The position numbers and the translations under genes were made by a program. Shown here in pieces: positions 25,853 through 33,569 of a stretch of 64,000 nt of DNA. Under the pieces are notes generated by a model, which had not been told where the DNA came from, did no database searches, and worked only from the letters and a program-made list of their open reading frames with translations. Position 1 is the first letter of the stretch. Each line of letters starts with the position of its first letter. Location: positions 30,304-94,303 of the forward strand of contig CAZRMM010000005.1 in assembly GCA_964601225.1 (NCBI GenBank), in the 5' to 3' direction. This DNA comes from CAYRGC01 sp964601225. Its GTDB lineage: Bacteria; Patescibacteriota; Gracilibacteria; Peribacterales; Peribacteraceae.

Positions 25853-26416
25853 TCACTTGGCGTATCCCCAGTCTTTCATCCACTGATTCATCTGGTCGAT
25901 CTCGCGCTGCTGGGCGGAGAGGATGTCTTTGGCCATGGCCTTGATCTCGTCGTGTTTCGCGGAATCCTCGGCAAGCTTTGCCATATCGATCGCCCCCTGG
26001 TGGTGCGGCACCATCAGTTCCAGGAATGCTTTATCGAAGTCGTCGCCTGCCTTGCCCTCGAGCGTTGCGGTCATATCGTCCATCGACATGCCCATGCCGT
26101 CCTCATCGTCGCCCATCATCATGCGGTGCATCGTCTCGGCATCGTCCATCATGCCCGGCTTGTATTCCTTCATTTCACGCATCATTTTGACGCGATTCTG
26201 CATCATGTTCTTTCCGAAGCCGTGATAGGAAGCCGTTCCGAGTACGGAGATCCCGCACGCGACTAATCCGCCGATCGCAAGGGCCAGGCCCCAGTTCTTC
26301 AGTTGCGCCGCATGAAGGGTCTTGATTGCCCATACGAGCAGCAACACGATGCCGACGCTGAATGCGAGAAAGCCCAATGCGTGGAGCGGGCCGAAAAGAT
26401 TGAAAGCCGGGAACAT
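25853..26416 (-). CDS. DUF305 (CopM-like, ferritin-like) membrane protein
   Basis: 187 residues. Two N-terminal membrane helices (about 5-30 and 41-62). The external DUF305 domain has the family motif FLELMVPHHQGAIDMAKLAE and is preceded by a Met/Asp-rich stretch (MHRMMMGDDEDGMGMSMDDM) suited to binding Cu(I). DUF305 proteins such as CopM bind copper outside the cell membrane. It lies 24 bases downstream of copA, ends at a terminator and is the last gene of the csoR-copA unit. Confidence 0.9.
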   Translation of the reverse strand: MFPAFNLFGPLHALGFLAFSVGIVLLLVWAIKTLHAAQLKNWGLALAIGGLVACGISVLGTASYHGFGKNMMQNRVKMMREMKEYKPGMMDDAETMHRMMMGDDEDGMGMSMDDMTATLEGKAGDDFDKAFLELMVPHHQGAIDMAKLAEDSAKHDEIKAMAKDILSAQQREIDQMNQWMKDWGYAK

Positions 26417-26440
26417 AGAATGATGGGGAAGGGAGGTGAA

Positions 26441-28771
26441 TTATACGCTCATCTTCGTGAAAACGAGGAAGAGCGTCGCAAAAAAGAACAGCATGAGTAT
26501 TGGTGCCGCGTGCGAAAGCGCATCTCTCTTTCCCGGGCGATACCGCCTGAGAAGGAGGGAGTTCGTCACGACGGATACGGAACTGAAGGCCATGGCGAGC
26601 CCCGCGAATTCGGGACGAAGTACGAGCCCCAGAGGCGAGAAGACCCGGGCGGCGATCGGGATGCCGACGACGTTGTATACGAGGGCGAAGAACAAATTTT
26701 CCCGTATCTTCCGTACGGTCGCACGGCTGAGTTCGATGGCATGCGCGACATCGCGGGGATCGTTCTTGACGAGGACGATGCCTCCCGCCTCGATCGCGAT
26801 GTCGGTGCCGCTGCCCATGGCAATTCCGAGATCCGCCCGCGCGAGAGCCGGGCTGTCGTTAATGCCATCGCCGACCATGGCGACTGCCTTGCCGGCTTTT
26901 TGCAGAGCATGCACTTCTTCCGCCTTCCGTTCGGGGAGCACTTCCGCGAGAACGTGCGAGATGCCGAGTGCGCGGCCGACGGCGTTTGCCGTCCTTGCAT
27001 TGTCGCCGCTCATGAGATACGTCTCGATGCCCATGCTTTGCAGGCGGTCAACCGCCTGCCTCGAGGAATCCTTCACGATATCGGACACGGCGATGATGCC
27101 AATCACGACCGAATCGCTTGCCAGGATCATGGCCGTCTTACCGGCTTCTTCCAGGGCGATGAGCGCGCGGTCCACGGCACTGGGAATCCCGATTTCCTTG
27201 AGGGCAAGGAGCGATCGATTCCCCAATACGAAACGCTTTCCTTCCATTGTCGCTTCAACTCCCTTCCCGGGAATCGCCGTGAAAGCGCTCGTATCCGTCG
27301 GCGCGATTCCTTCGCGGGCGGCCCGTGCGACGATGCATTCGGCGAGGGGGTGCTCGGAATTCTTTTCGATCGCCGCGGCGATCCGAAGTAACTCGTTCTC
27401 GCTTCCCGAGAGAGCGATCACATCGGTCACCGCGGGTTTTCCGCGGGTCAGCGTTCCGGTCTTGTCGAAGACGACGGTATTGATGCCAGTCGCTTTCTGT
27501 AGAGGTTCGCCTCCGCGTATGAGGATGCCCGATTCGGCGCCTTTTCCCGTCGCGACCATAATGGCCGTGGGGGTCGCAAGGCCGAGCGCGCACGGGCAGG
27601 CGATGACGAGTACCGATACTCCGGCAAGCATCGAGAACGGAAGGGTTGCCCCGAGCGCCAGCCAGCCTACCGTCGTGATCACGGCGATAATCATCACCGC
27701 GGGTACGAACCATGCCGCCACCCGATCGGCAAAATCCTGGATCGGCGCCTTCGATCCCTGCGCTTCTTCGACGAAGGCGACGATGCGCGCCAGCGCCGTA
27801 TCCGCACCCACGTGTTCGGCGCGGAATTCGAAACTTCCGTGTCCGTTCACGGTGGAGCCGAAGACGCGGTCCCCCTCCCGTTTTGTCACCGGCAAGCTTT
27901 CACCGGTCAACATGGATTGGTCAACGGCGCTCTCGCCTTTTATGACAATGCCGTCCACGGGGACCTTTTCGCCCGGGCGGACCACCACGACGTCTCCCGA
28001 GCGAACTTCTTCAAGGGGAATATCGACGGCGACTCCGTTCCGCATCACTCTTGCGGTTTTCGCCTGCAATGCCATGAGTTTTTGGATCGCGTCGGACGTT
28101 TTGCCTTTTGCTTTCGCTTCCAGCCATTTTCCCAACAGGACGAAAGTGATGAGCAGCGCCGACACTTCGAAATAGAGGTCGCCGATTTCTCCGAGAACGG
28201 TGCCGTTGCTCGCGACGAATTCCGCGAATCGCGCGACACTGTAGAGATACGCCGTGAAGGTGCCGATGGCCACGAGGCTGTCCATGCCGAATGTTCCCAT
28301 CCGGAGGCTGGACCAAAAACCTCGAAGAAAACCCGATCCCAGCCAGAACTGTACCGGTGTCGCGAGCGCGAAGGAGATCGCACCCATGAACGGCATGAGG
28401 GTCGCGGTTACCGCGGAATCCGGGAGGAAGGAGAGAATCATGAGGGGCACCAATGGGGCGCTCAACGTTGCGGATATGAGGAAACGACGTCGGTACTCGA
28501 CAATCTCTTTTTCCCGTTGCTCACGGTCGAGCTCTGCTCCGTGCCGGTCATGCTCTCGGCGAATTTCCGCGTCGTATCCGGCATCTCGGACGGCTTGTAC
28601 GAATGTCTTTTCGTTCGCGATCGCGGGGTTGAACAGTATTCGCGCCTTGGATGCGGCAAGATTCACGTTCGCTTTTTCCACTCCGGGTACGCTTTCGAGT
28701 TTTTTCGTGACGCGCGCGGCGCAGCTCGCACAATGCATTCCGGTGATCGAGAGGGTGCAGGAGGCTGCCAT
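26441..28771 (-). CDS. copA: Copper-translocating P1B-type ATPase CopA
   Basis: 776 residues from ATG 28771; a longer frame has no family similarity upstream. One heavy-metal-associated domain (GMHCASC, about residues 11-17), eight membrane helices, the actuator loop MLTGESLPV, the ion-binding motif IACPCALGLATP, phosphorylation site DKTGTLTRG, HP motif SEHPLAE, and MVGDGINDSPAL are all present. TM7-8 shows YNVVGIPIAA and SSVSVVTNSLLLRR. It pumps Cu(I) out of the cytoplasm at the cost of ATP. It starts 4 bases after the csoR stop, and DUF305 follows, so the three genes form a copper-responsive operon. Confidence 0.97.
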   Translation of the reverse strand: MAASCTLSITGMHCASCAARVTKKLESVPGVEKANVNLAASKARILFNPAIANEKTFVQAVRDAGYDAEIRREHDRHGAELDREQREKEIVEYRRRFLISATLSAPLVPLMILSFLPDSAVTATLMPFMGAISFALATPVQFWLGSGFLRGFWSSLRMGTFGMDSLVAIGTFTAYLYSVARFAEFVASNGTVLGEIGDLYFEVSALLITFVLLGKWLEAKAKGKTSDAIQKLMALQAKTARVMRNGVAVDIPLEEVRSGDVVVVRPGEKVPVDGIVIKGESAVDQSMLTGESLPVTKREGDRVFGSTVNGHGSFEFRAEHVGADTALARIVAFVEEAQGSKAPIQDFADRVAAWFVPAVMIIAVITTVGWLALGATLPFSMLAGVSVLVIACPCALGLATPTAIMVATGKGAESGILIRGGEPLQKATGINTVVFDKTGTLTRGKPAVTDVIALSGSENELLRIAAAIEKNSEHPLAECIVARAAREGIAPTDTSAFTAIPGKGVEATMEGKRFVLGNRSLLALKEIGIPSAVDRALIALEEAGKTAMILASDSVVIGIIAVSDIVKDSSRQAVDRLQSMGIETYLMSGDNARTANAVGRALGISHVLAEVLPERKAEEVHALQKAGKAVAMVGDGINDSPALARADLGIAMGSGTDIAIEAGGIVLVKNDPRDVAHAIELSRATVRKIRENLFFALVYNVVGIPIAARVFSPLGLVLRPEFAGLAMAFSSVSVVTNSLLLRRYRPGKRDALSHAAPILMLFFFATLFLVFTKMSV

Positions 28772-28775
28772 GGTA

Positions 28776-29045
28776 TCAGCGACGGGAAAGACCGATGACG
28801 CTGAGGACTTCGTCGATAAACGCCTCCTTATCCTCGGGCGAGGCGAGCTTCTTCGCGGCACAGGTATGCAGGTGACTCTCCAGTACCGCTGACTGTATGT
28901 GCTTGAGATGTCCCTGCATCGCCAGAGCAAGCGCGAGGATGTCCGCGCAGTAGTCGTCCTGTTCCACTTGCGACCGCAATTTTTTCGTCAGTCCTTCGAG
29001 GCGCTTTACGGCGTCGAGCGTCTTTTGCTTTGCGTCGTTGCGCAT
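28776..29045 (-). CDS. csoR: CsoR-family copper-sensing repressor
   Basis: 89 residues from ATG 29045; an upstream ATG at 29084 would run through the promoter. It is all helical, as DUF156 proteins are. The Cu(I) ligand set Cys-His-Cys is visible: CADIL, then SHLHTC with His and Cys four apart, matching the Mycobacterium CsoR C-H-C pattern. The apo-protein binds DNA and Cu(I) releases it. It is first in the csoR-copA-DUF305 operon, so it should control its own transcription. GGGGTA repeats lie just upstream (29053-29071). Confidence 0.93.
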   Translation of the reverse strand: MRNDAKQKTLDAVKRLEGLTKKLRSQVEQDDYCADILALALAMQGHLKHIQSAVLESHLHTCAAKKLASPEDKEAFIDEVLSVIGLSRR

Positions 29046-29052
29046 GAGAATC

Positions 29053-29098
29053 GGGGTAGGGGGTAGGGGTACCGTACGCCTCACGCGGTTTCTTGCAA
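29053..29098 (-). promoter_or_regulatory. csoR-copA promoter with TACCCC repeats (possible CsoR operator)
   Basis: Minus strand TTGCAA (29098-29093), 16-base spacer, TACGGT (29076-29071). Three TACCCC units (29071-29066, 29065-29060, 29058-29053) then lie at and just after the transcription start, where a repressor would block. Known CsoR sites are G/C-tract rich with TACCC elements; this tandem layout is not a canonical palindrome. Confidence 0.45.
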
Positions 29099-29164
29099 AA
29101 CGCGAAACGTGGAAAATGTGTCAGGATACGAATCGTCGCGTCGCCGCTCGTCTATACTTTTCGC

Positions 29165-29740
29165 ATGGTTCCCGATCTTCCGATCATCGCGTTCGAGAAT
29201 GCCGAAGCGTTCGAGGCATGGTTGCGGGAGCACCATGAGTCATCCGCCGGACTGTGGATTCGTCTGTACAAAAAATCCTCCAAAAGGCCGTCGATCACCT
29301 ATGCGGAAGCACTCGATATCGCGCTGTGTTACGGATGGATCGACAGCCAGAAGCAGAGCGACGATGCCGATGCTTGGCTCCAGCGATTCACTCCGCGCAA
29401 GTCGAAGAGCGCCTGGTCGGCCATCAATGTCCGACACGTCGATCGTCTGATGAAAGAGGGGAGGATGATGCCTACGGGTCTCCGGCACGTCGAGGCGGCG
29501 AAGAAAGACGGCCGGTGGAAGAAGGCATACGCGCCGCAGAGCAAGGCGGAAGTGCCCGGGGACTTCCTGAGGGAACTGAAGAAGGACAAGAAGGCGTACG
29601 CGTTTTTTTCCTCGCTCAACAAGGCGAATATCTATGCGATCGTGTATCGCCTGCACGGTGCGAAGAAGCCTGAGACGCGCGAGGCGCGGAAGAAGAAATT
29701 CCTCGAGATGATGAAGAGAGGGGAGAAGTTCTATTCCTAG
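29165..29740 (+). CDS. YdeI/OmpD-associated family protein
   Basis: 191 residues from ATG 29165. TATACT (29153-29158) ends 6 bases before it, which rules out longer in-frame starts and implies a leaderless message. Family landmarks: AFEAWLREHHESSAGLWIRL, KRPSITYAEALDIALCYGWI, FTPRKSKSAWSAINVRHV, and a basic C-terminus. YdeI proteins are linked to bacteriocin or antimicrobial-peptide tolerance in some bacteria, but the biochemical role is not known. No operon partner. Confidence 0.88.
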   Translation: MVPDLPIIAFENAEAFEAWLREHHESSAGLWIRLYKKSSKRPSITYAEALDIALCYGWIDSQKQSDDADAWLQRFTPRKSKSAWSAINVRHVDRLMKEGRMMPTGLRHVEAAKKDGRWKKAYAPQSKAEVPGDFLRELKKDKKAYAFFSSLNKANIYAIVYRLHGAKKPETREARKKKFLEMMKRGEKFYS

Positions 29741-29782
29741 GAGAAAACGTCATTCCGACGCCAAGATGGCAATGTCATATCT

Positions 29783-29815
29783 CTTAATCGCGTCTTAACG
29801 GCTCGCTCCTATTCT
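29783..29815 (+). promoter_or_regulatory. Direct-repeat operator and -10 box of the Met/His-rich protein gene
   Basis: CTTAAT (29783-29788), CGCGT, CTTAAC (29794-29799), then 10 bases and TATTCT (29810-29815). Same half-site, same 11-base period and same 10-base distance to the -10 box as at 10007-10039. No -35 box is present, which suggests activation by an OmpR/PhoB-type response regulator. Confidence 0.65.
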
Positions 29816-29859
29816 GTGCATGCTTAAGCGATTCATTTCTTTTCTTTCCCCCACTGACC

Positions 29860-30471
29860 ATGAAGAAATCATTCACACTCGGCGCCATCGCAGGCATTAC
29901 CTCGTTCGCAATCGCGATTCCGATTCTCGCCCAGGTCTCCTCCGCGGCGAATACGTCTTCCGCCTCTTCCTCGGACAACGCCTTCTACGAGCGAGGAATG
30001 CATCGACAGCCCGATCTACAGACGATGATCGATCGAGACACGGCGTTTCTCGCGAATGTCGACGCGATGATCGCTTCGCTCAAGACCGCCACGCAGACGC
30101 GCTTGAACGCTCTCAATGCCGCAAAGGCCCTTACGGATGAGGCCGCACAGAGAGATGCGGTGAAAAAGGCCAACGACGATTTCCATTCCGCGATGCAGGC
30201 GTCCATGACGGCCCATCCCGAATGGAAGGGGGCCATGCCGTTCGGCGGACCCATGGGTCCCGGGAAGCATATGGGCATGATGGGCCGGCACAGCCGCGGC
30301 CCCGGCCCCGATGCTCTTGCGGAGAAGCTCGGCATGACGGCCGACGAACTCAAGGCAGCCCTCGATTCCGGCAAGACGATCCAGGACATTGCGAAGGAGA
30401 AAGGAATCGATCTTCCCGCGCCTCCGATGTGGAAGATGCGCGGAGAGGACGATACGTCCTCCGCACAGTAA
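29860..30471 (+). CDS. Periplasmic-type Met/His-rich helical protein
   Basis: 203 residues. A signal peptide (LGAIAGITSFAIAIPILAQ) is followed by a helical domain (about 45-115, TMIDRDTAFLANVDAMIASL), a Gly/Met/His segment (MPFGGPMGPGKHMGMMGRHS) typical of copper-binding stretches, and a C-terminal helix pair with LAEKLGMTADELKAALDSGK and TIQDIAKEKGID. It may store or sense copper outside the membrane, but no family is assigned. The leader is 44 bases and carries TTTCTTTCCCCC 8 bases from the ATG instead of a Shine-Dalgarno. A terminator follows. Confidence 0.8.
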   Translation: MKKSFTLGAIAGITSFAIAIPILAQVSSAANTSSASSSDNAFYERGMHRQPDLQTMIDRDTAFLANVDAMIASLKTATQTRLNALNAAKALTDEAAQRDAVKKANDDFHSAMQASMTAHPEWKGAMPFGGPMGPGKHMGMMGRHSRGPGPDALAEKLGMTADELKAALDSGKTIQDIAKEKGIDLPAPPMWKMRGEDDTSSAQ

Positions 30472-30494
30472 CCCGTTCGAGGGAAGAGAGAGAA

Positions 30495-30521
30495 AGAGGC
30501 CGTGCGAGCGGCCTCTTTTTT
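30495..30521 (+). terminator. Rho-independent terminator
   Basis: AGAGGCCG, loop TGCGAG, CGGCCTCT and T5. It ends the Met/His-rich protein gene. The downstream methyltransferase gene must therefore start after it. Confidence 0.92.
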
Positions 30522-30546
30522 CGGCGGTTTGGTTTACACTGAGAGG

Positions 30547-31395
30547 GTGTCATCCGGTTACGCGCTCATCGATGTCGGCAACGGTCTTCGCCTTGAACAA
30601 TGGGGGGCGTTTCGCCTGATTCGTCCCGATCCGACTGCCTCGTCCGCTCCGTTGTCGCCGATGCTGTGGAATGAGGTCGATGCGACGTATCTCGGAGAGA
30701 AGGGAAAAGGAGAATGGAGAAAAACGCGCGAGCTCCCCCCGGAGTGGCCGGTGGATTTCGGCGATGTGCGCATGCTTGTTCGGCTCGCGCCCTACAAGCA
30801 CACCGGGGTTTTTCCCGAGCAAGAGAAGAATTGGACGTGGATGCGCGAGCGCGCGAAGGGCTCTGAGTCCGGCATTCTCAATCTTTTCGCTTACACCGGC
30901 GGCGCCACGATGGCTCTTGCGAAGGACGGCCACAAAGTGACGCACGTGGATGCCGCGAAGCCCACGATCGTGTGGGCCAAGGCCAATGCCGATCTCAACG
31001 CTCTTGCGCCCGATGCCGTCCGCTGGATATGCGAGGACGCCCCCGTCTTCGCCGCGCGCGAACTGCGCCGCGGCAACCGGTACGACGGGATTGTCGTCGA
31101 TCCGCCCGCCTTCGGTCACTCGCCGACGGGAAAGACATGGCGCGTGGAACGAGATCTTGCGCCGCTTCTGGAGCAGTGCGTCCAACTTCTCTCGGCGTCT
31201 CCCGTCTTCCTTGTTTTGAACGGTTACGCGAAGAACGACACGCCGGAGAATTTCCATCGTCTCCTCTCGGGTATTTTCCATGCAAAGCGCCCGGAGCTCC
31301 GATTCACGATCAAGTCCGAAGAACTGCTGCTGCGGACCCGGGACGGTCGGCCGCTCTCGACGGGGATCGTGGCGCGGGTCAGCTTTGGCAAATGA
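30547..31395 (+). CDS. Class I SAM-dependent RNA methyltransferase (RlmI/RlmK-like)
   Basis: 282 residues from GTG 30547. Earlier in-frame starts fall inside a terminator, while TACACT (30535-30540) ends 6 bases before the GTG (leaderless). The N-terminal part (LEQWGAFRLIRPDP) is short. Rossmann motif I is LNLFAYTGGATMALAKDGHK, then HVDAAKPTIVWAKANADLN and the catalytic motif VVDPPAFGHSPTGKTW. The pattern matches 23S rRNA m5C methyltransferases of the RlmI group without the PUA domain. The catalytic cysteine of that group is not obvious to me, so the base and position modified are uncertain. Confidence 0.85.
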   Translation: MSSGYALIDVGNGLRLEQWGAFRLIRPDPTASSAPLSPMLWNEVDATYLGEKGKGEWRKTRELPPEWPVDFGDVRMLVRLAPYKHTGVFPEQEKNWTWMRERAKGSESGILNLFAYTGGATMALAKDGHKVTHVDAAKPTIVWAKANADLNALAPDAVRWICEDAPVFAARELRRGNRYDGIVVDPPAFGHSPTGKTWRVERDLAPLLEQCVQLLSASPVFLVLNGYAKNDTPENFHRLLSGIFHAKRPELRFTIKSEELLLRTRDGRPLSTGIVARVSFGK

Positions 31396-31408
31396 GTACT
31401 TTTTGTGT

Positions 31409-32266
31409 TCACTTATTCTCTGAGAGGGAAGTCATTCCCTTCGTCACGCCGATTGCGAGCGGGACCGTGCGGAGTGCCCGGAGATCGGCGCTTTTGGGGG
31501 TCACGAGATCGCCGTCGATAATGAGCTGCGTGGAGCCGCCGCCGTCCAGCATCATGGTTTTCCCGCGCTGTGCGCCGAACGCCAGAAGCATCCGCTCGGC
31601 GTACCGCTGCGTTGCCGCGGGCGACGTGAAGAGGAGGAGGTTCCCGTTCTGCATCGTTCCCATGAACGTGCGGCCGAGCTTGCGGTTGCCCGCCTTGCTC
31701 ACGTCGGGACGCAGACCAACGATGATGTCCGGTTCGGGGAAGTCGTAGAGCGTGCCGGCGTCGTCGGCGTACGGTTCCACCGTGGCATGGCGTTTGCCGA
31801 TCCTGAGAACCATCTTTTTCCCGCCGTACTCGTTTCCATCGCCGTAGCCGACGTACACGATGCCGTCGATCTTCGTCGAGAAGGCGATCGGAGATTTCGC
31901 CGGGTCGTTCATGTTGAAGAACTGCCCGTTGGCGATCGAGAGCGCGTCGTCGTGTTCCTCTTTCCACGTCTCCCACCACTCCATCAAATTCCGCCGCGCG
32001 AAGTTCGTGCCCTCGCCCTCGGTGGGGAGCACGCCGCCCTGCAAGAGTTTCACCACCGCGCCGCGGTGCGGCGAGATCACCTGTACGTATTCGCTCTTGC
32101 GGTTGCGCCAGACGGTCACGCCTTCCTCATGGCGGATCTCACGGAAGCCAGAAGGAGCGAGGCGGGGCAGGGGGAGAGGGCTTTCCTGGCCGAAGACATG
32201 CAGAGGCAGGAGTCCCGTCAAAACGGTTCCCAAAGCCATGCATTGAAGCGCTCGCATGGGTTTCAT
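31409..32266 (-). CDS. Exported phosphodiester glycosidase (NAGPA/DUF2233 family)
   Basis: 285 residues; the internal ATG is preferred because it places the signal peptide (LQCMALGTVLTGLLPLHVFG) at the N-terminus. The NAGPA-like domain shows VVKLLQGG, SIANGQFFNMND, RTFMGTMQNGNLLLF and the family hallmark MMLDGGGSTQLI, followed by RTVPLAIGV. Members remove covering N-acetylglucosamine from phosphodiesters (the human uncovering enzyme) or act on wall glycans; the bacterial substrates are mostly unknown. It is expected to act outside the membrane. It converges with the methyltransferase gene with no terminator between. Confidence 0.9.
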   Translation of the reverse strand: MKPMRALQCMALGTVLTGLLPLHVFGQESPLPLPRLAPSGFREIRHEEGVTVWRNRKSEYVQVISPHRGAVVKLLQGGVLPTEGEGTNFARRNLMEWWETWKEEHDDALSIANGQFFNMNDPAKSPIAFSTKIDGIVYVGYGDGNEYGGKKMVLRIGKRHATVEPYADDAGTLYDFPEPDIIVGLRPDVSKAGNRKLGRTFMGTMQNGNLLLFTSPAATQRYAERMLLAFGAQRGKTMMLDGGGSTQLIIDGDLVTPKSADLRALRTVPLAIGVTKGMTSLSENK

Positions 32267-32359
32267 AATCCTCTTCGAGATCTTTTCGGGCAATGAAAGC
32301 GCGAAGTTTTCGCTCTTCCCTCTCCCGTGAAATATCGTATACTCCTGCGGCTTCCGCAT

Positions 32360-32434
32360 TCCCCTGTAGCTCAGCGGTAGAGCAGGGCGCTGTTAACGCC
32401 AAGGTCGCAGGTTCGAATCCTGCCGGGGGAGCCA
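32360..32434 (+). tRNA. tRNA-Asn (anticodon GTT)
   Basis: Acceptor TCCCCTG pairs with CGGGGGA. The D-arm has GCTCAGCGGTAGAGC, the anticodon loop CTGTTAA with anticodon GTT, the T-arm GCAGGTTCGAATCCTGC, and the discriminator G with CCA is encoded in the DNA. All cloverleaf pairs are present. It is the only tRNA I see in the window. Confidence 0.97.
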
Positions 32435-32580
32435 CTCAAAACGACGACCGGGCTCGGCCCGGGCGGCGGTTTGACTCGGCTCGGCTGGATGAGAAGTTTA
32501 CCCTGAGCGAGCCCCCAGATTTTTTCCTACTCGGCAAAGCGCAGAAGGGCGAGACGAAGGGAATCCTGCCGGGGGAGCCA
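32415..32580. repeat. 20-bp direct repeat of the tRNA-Asn 3' end (possible att pair)
   Basis: GAATCCTGCCGGGGGAGCCA, the last 20 bases of the tRNA gene (32415-32434), occurs again exactly at 32561-32580. The 126 bases between contain no gene. Duplication of a tRNA 3' end is the usual footprint of tyrosine-recombinase integration. No integrase is in the window, so this is at most a remnant. Confidence 0.75.
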
Positions 32581-32634
32581 TACCCACGCTGAATATTTTC
32601 AGAACGTGTATCCAGCTCAATAAAACAGTTCCTA

Positions 32635-33087
32635 TCAGCCCAGCTCTTCAGCCAGTCCGATGAGCAAGCCTTCAGGCCCACGGATGTAGCAAAGCCGATA
32701 GGCATTTTCGTACTGCACTACGTCACCCACAAGCTGTGCGCCCAAGGGGAAAAGCCTTTCAAGAGTCTCATCCAAGTTTTTCACTGTAAACATTGCGCGG
32801 AGGTAGCCCAAAGCGTTAACAGGGGCGTTTCGGTGGTCAGCAACAGTGGCCGGAGTGATAAACCTTGATAACTCAAGTCGGCTATGGCCATCGGGAGTGA
32901 CCATCATGGCAATCTCTACGCGTTGGTCACCCAATCCAGTGATGCGCCCAGCCCATTCTCCTTCAATCATTGCTCGCCCTTCGAGTTTTAGTCCGAGCTC
33001 TGTAAAAAAAGCAATGGCCTCGTCGAGAGACTCAACCACGATGCCGATGTTGTCCATTCTTTTGAGATTAGATTCTTTTGATTGCAT
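32635..33087 (-). CDS. VOC-family (glyoxalase/bleomycin-resistance-like) protein
   Basis: 150 residues. Two beta-alpha-beta-beta-beta halves: MDNIGIVVESLDEAIAFFTE at the start and LRAMFTVKNLDETLERLFPL in the second half, ending YIRGPEGLLIGLAEELG, where the final Glu is a typical metal ligand. The first half lacks the usual first His ligand (NIGIVV for HxGI). It could be a lyase, a thiol transferase or a drug-binding protein; the substrate is unknown. It lies in an AT-rich stretch just after the tRNA-Asn repeat and may be acquired DNA. Confidence 0.85.
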   Translation of the reverse strand: MQSKESNLKRMDNIGIVVESLDEAIAFFTELGLKLEGRAMIEGEWAGRITGLGDQRVEIAMMVTPDGHSRLELSRFITPATVADHRNAPVNALGYLRAMFTVKNLDETLERLFPLGAQLVGDVVQYENAYRLCYIRGPEGLLIGLAEELG

Positions 33088-33215
33088 AGTAAGTAGACAG
33101 TATCACTTTCTTGGAAAGGCTATTAATTCACAGCTAATGTAAACATGCGTATATCCAAGGATTTCAACTCCAGATAAATCCCGTAGTTCTGAAATCACAT
33201 ACGTAGCAGAGCCAT

Positions 33216-33482
33216 TCATCCAAAGTTATAACTACCTCTATCAAACGACGAGCCACTTCTCTTTTTTGTGACAAGCCGAGGATCGGCGATCCGTATGGAC
33301 GAATCGGAATATTTCCACAGCAAATTCTGCAATTCATTGCGCGATGTTCCCAATATTTGCATCGCAGCTTTTTCATTCTTGATAAGAAAATCAACGAGCT
33401 GAGCTACCTTCTCTTTCGATCCTTCCTCTCCTCTGCATTGCTCAAGGAGATCGCGAGCCGTGGATGTATTTAGAGAATCCAT
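33216..33482 (-). CDS. Small hypothetical protein, weakly supported
   Basis: 88 residues, mostly helical and charged at the start (TARDLLEQCRGEEGSKEKVA, then VDFLIKNEKAAMQILG), and Ser/Arg-rich at the end. No domain recognised. The region is AT-rich compared with its neighbours and directly follows the VOC gene and the tRNA-Asn repeat, so it may be part of an acquired segment. Codon usage cannot be judged well at this length, and no convincing promoter was found. Confidence 0.35.
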   Translation of the reverse strand: MDSLNTSTARDLLEQCRGEEGSKEKVAQLVDFLIKNEKAAMQILGTSRNELQNLLWKYSDSSIRIADPRLVTKKRSGSSFDRGSYNFG

Positions 33483-33569
33483 CGGTTTCCGATTCTTACA
33501 GCATGAACGACGTCGAGCAATTCCTTTTGTTGCCGGGGCTCCGGACCGTTTCGAGGCGTAGTCGCATTC

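Noticed and set aside
32139..32705. Minus-strand frames through the tRNA-Asn gene (peptides like PPAGFEPATLALTAPCSTAELQ)
   Set aside because: This is the well-known artefact of translating tRNA genes; the tRNA on the plus strand explains the sequence.
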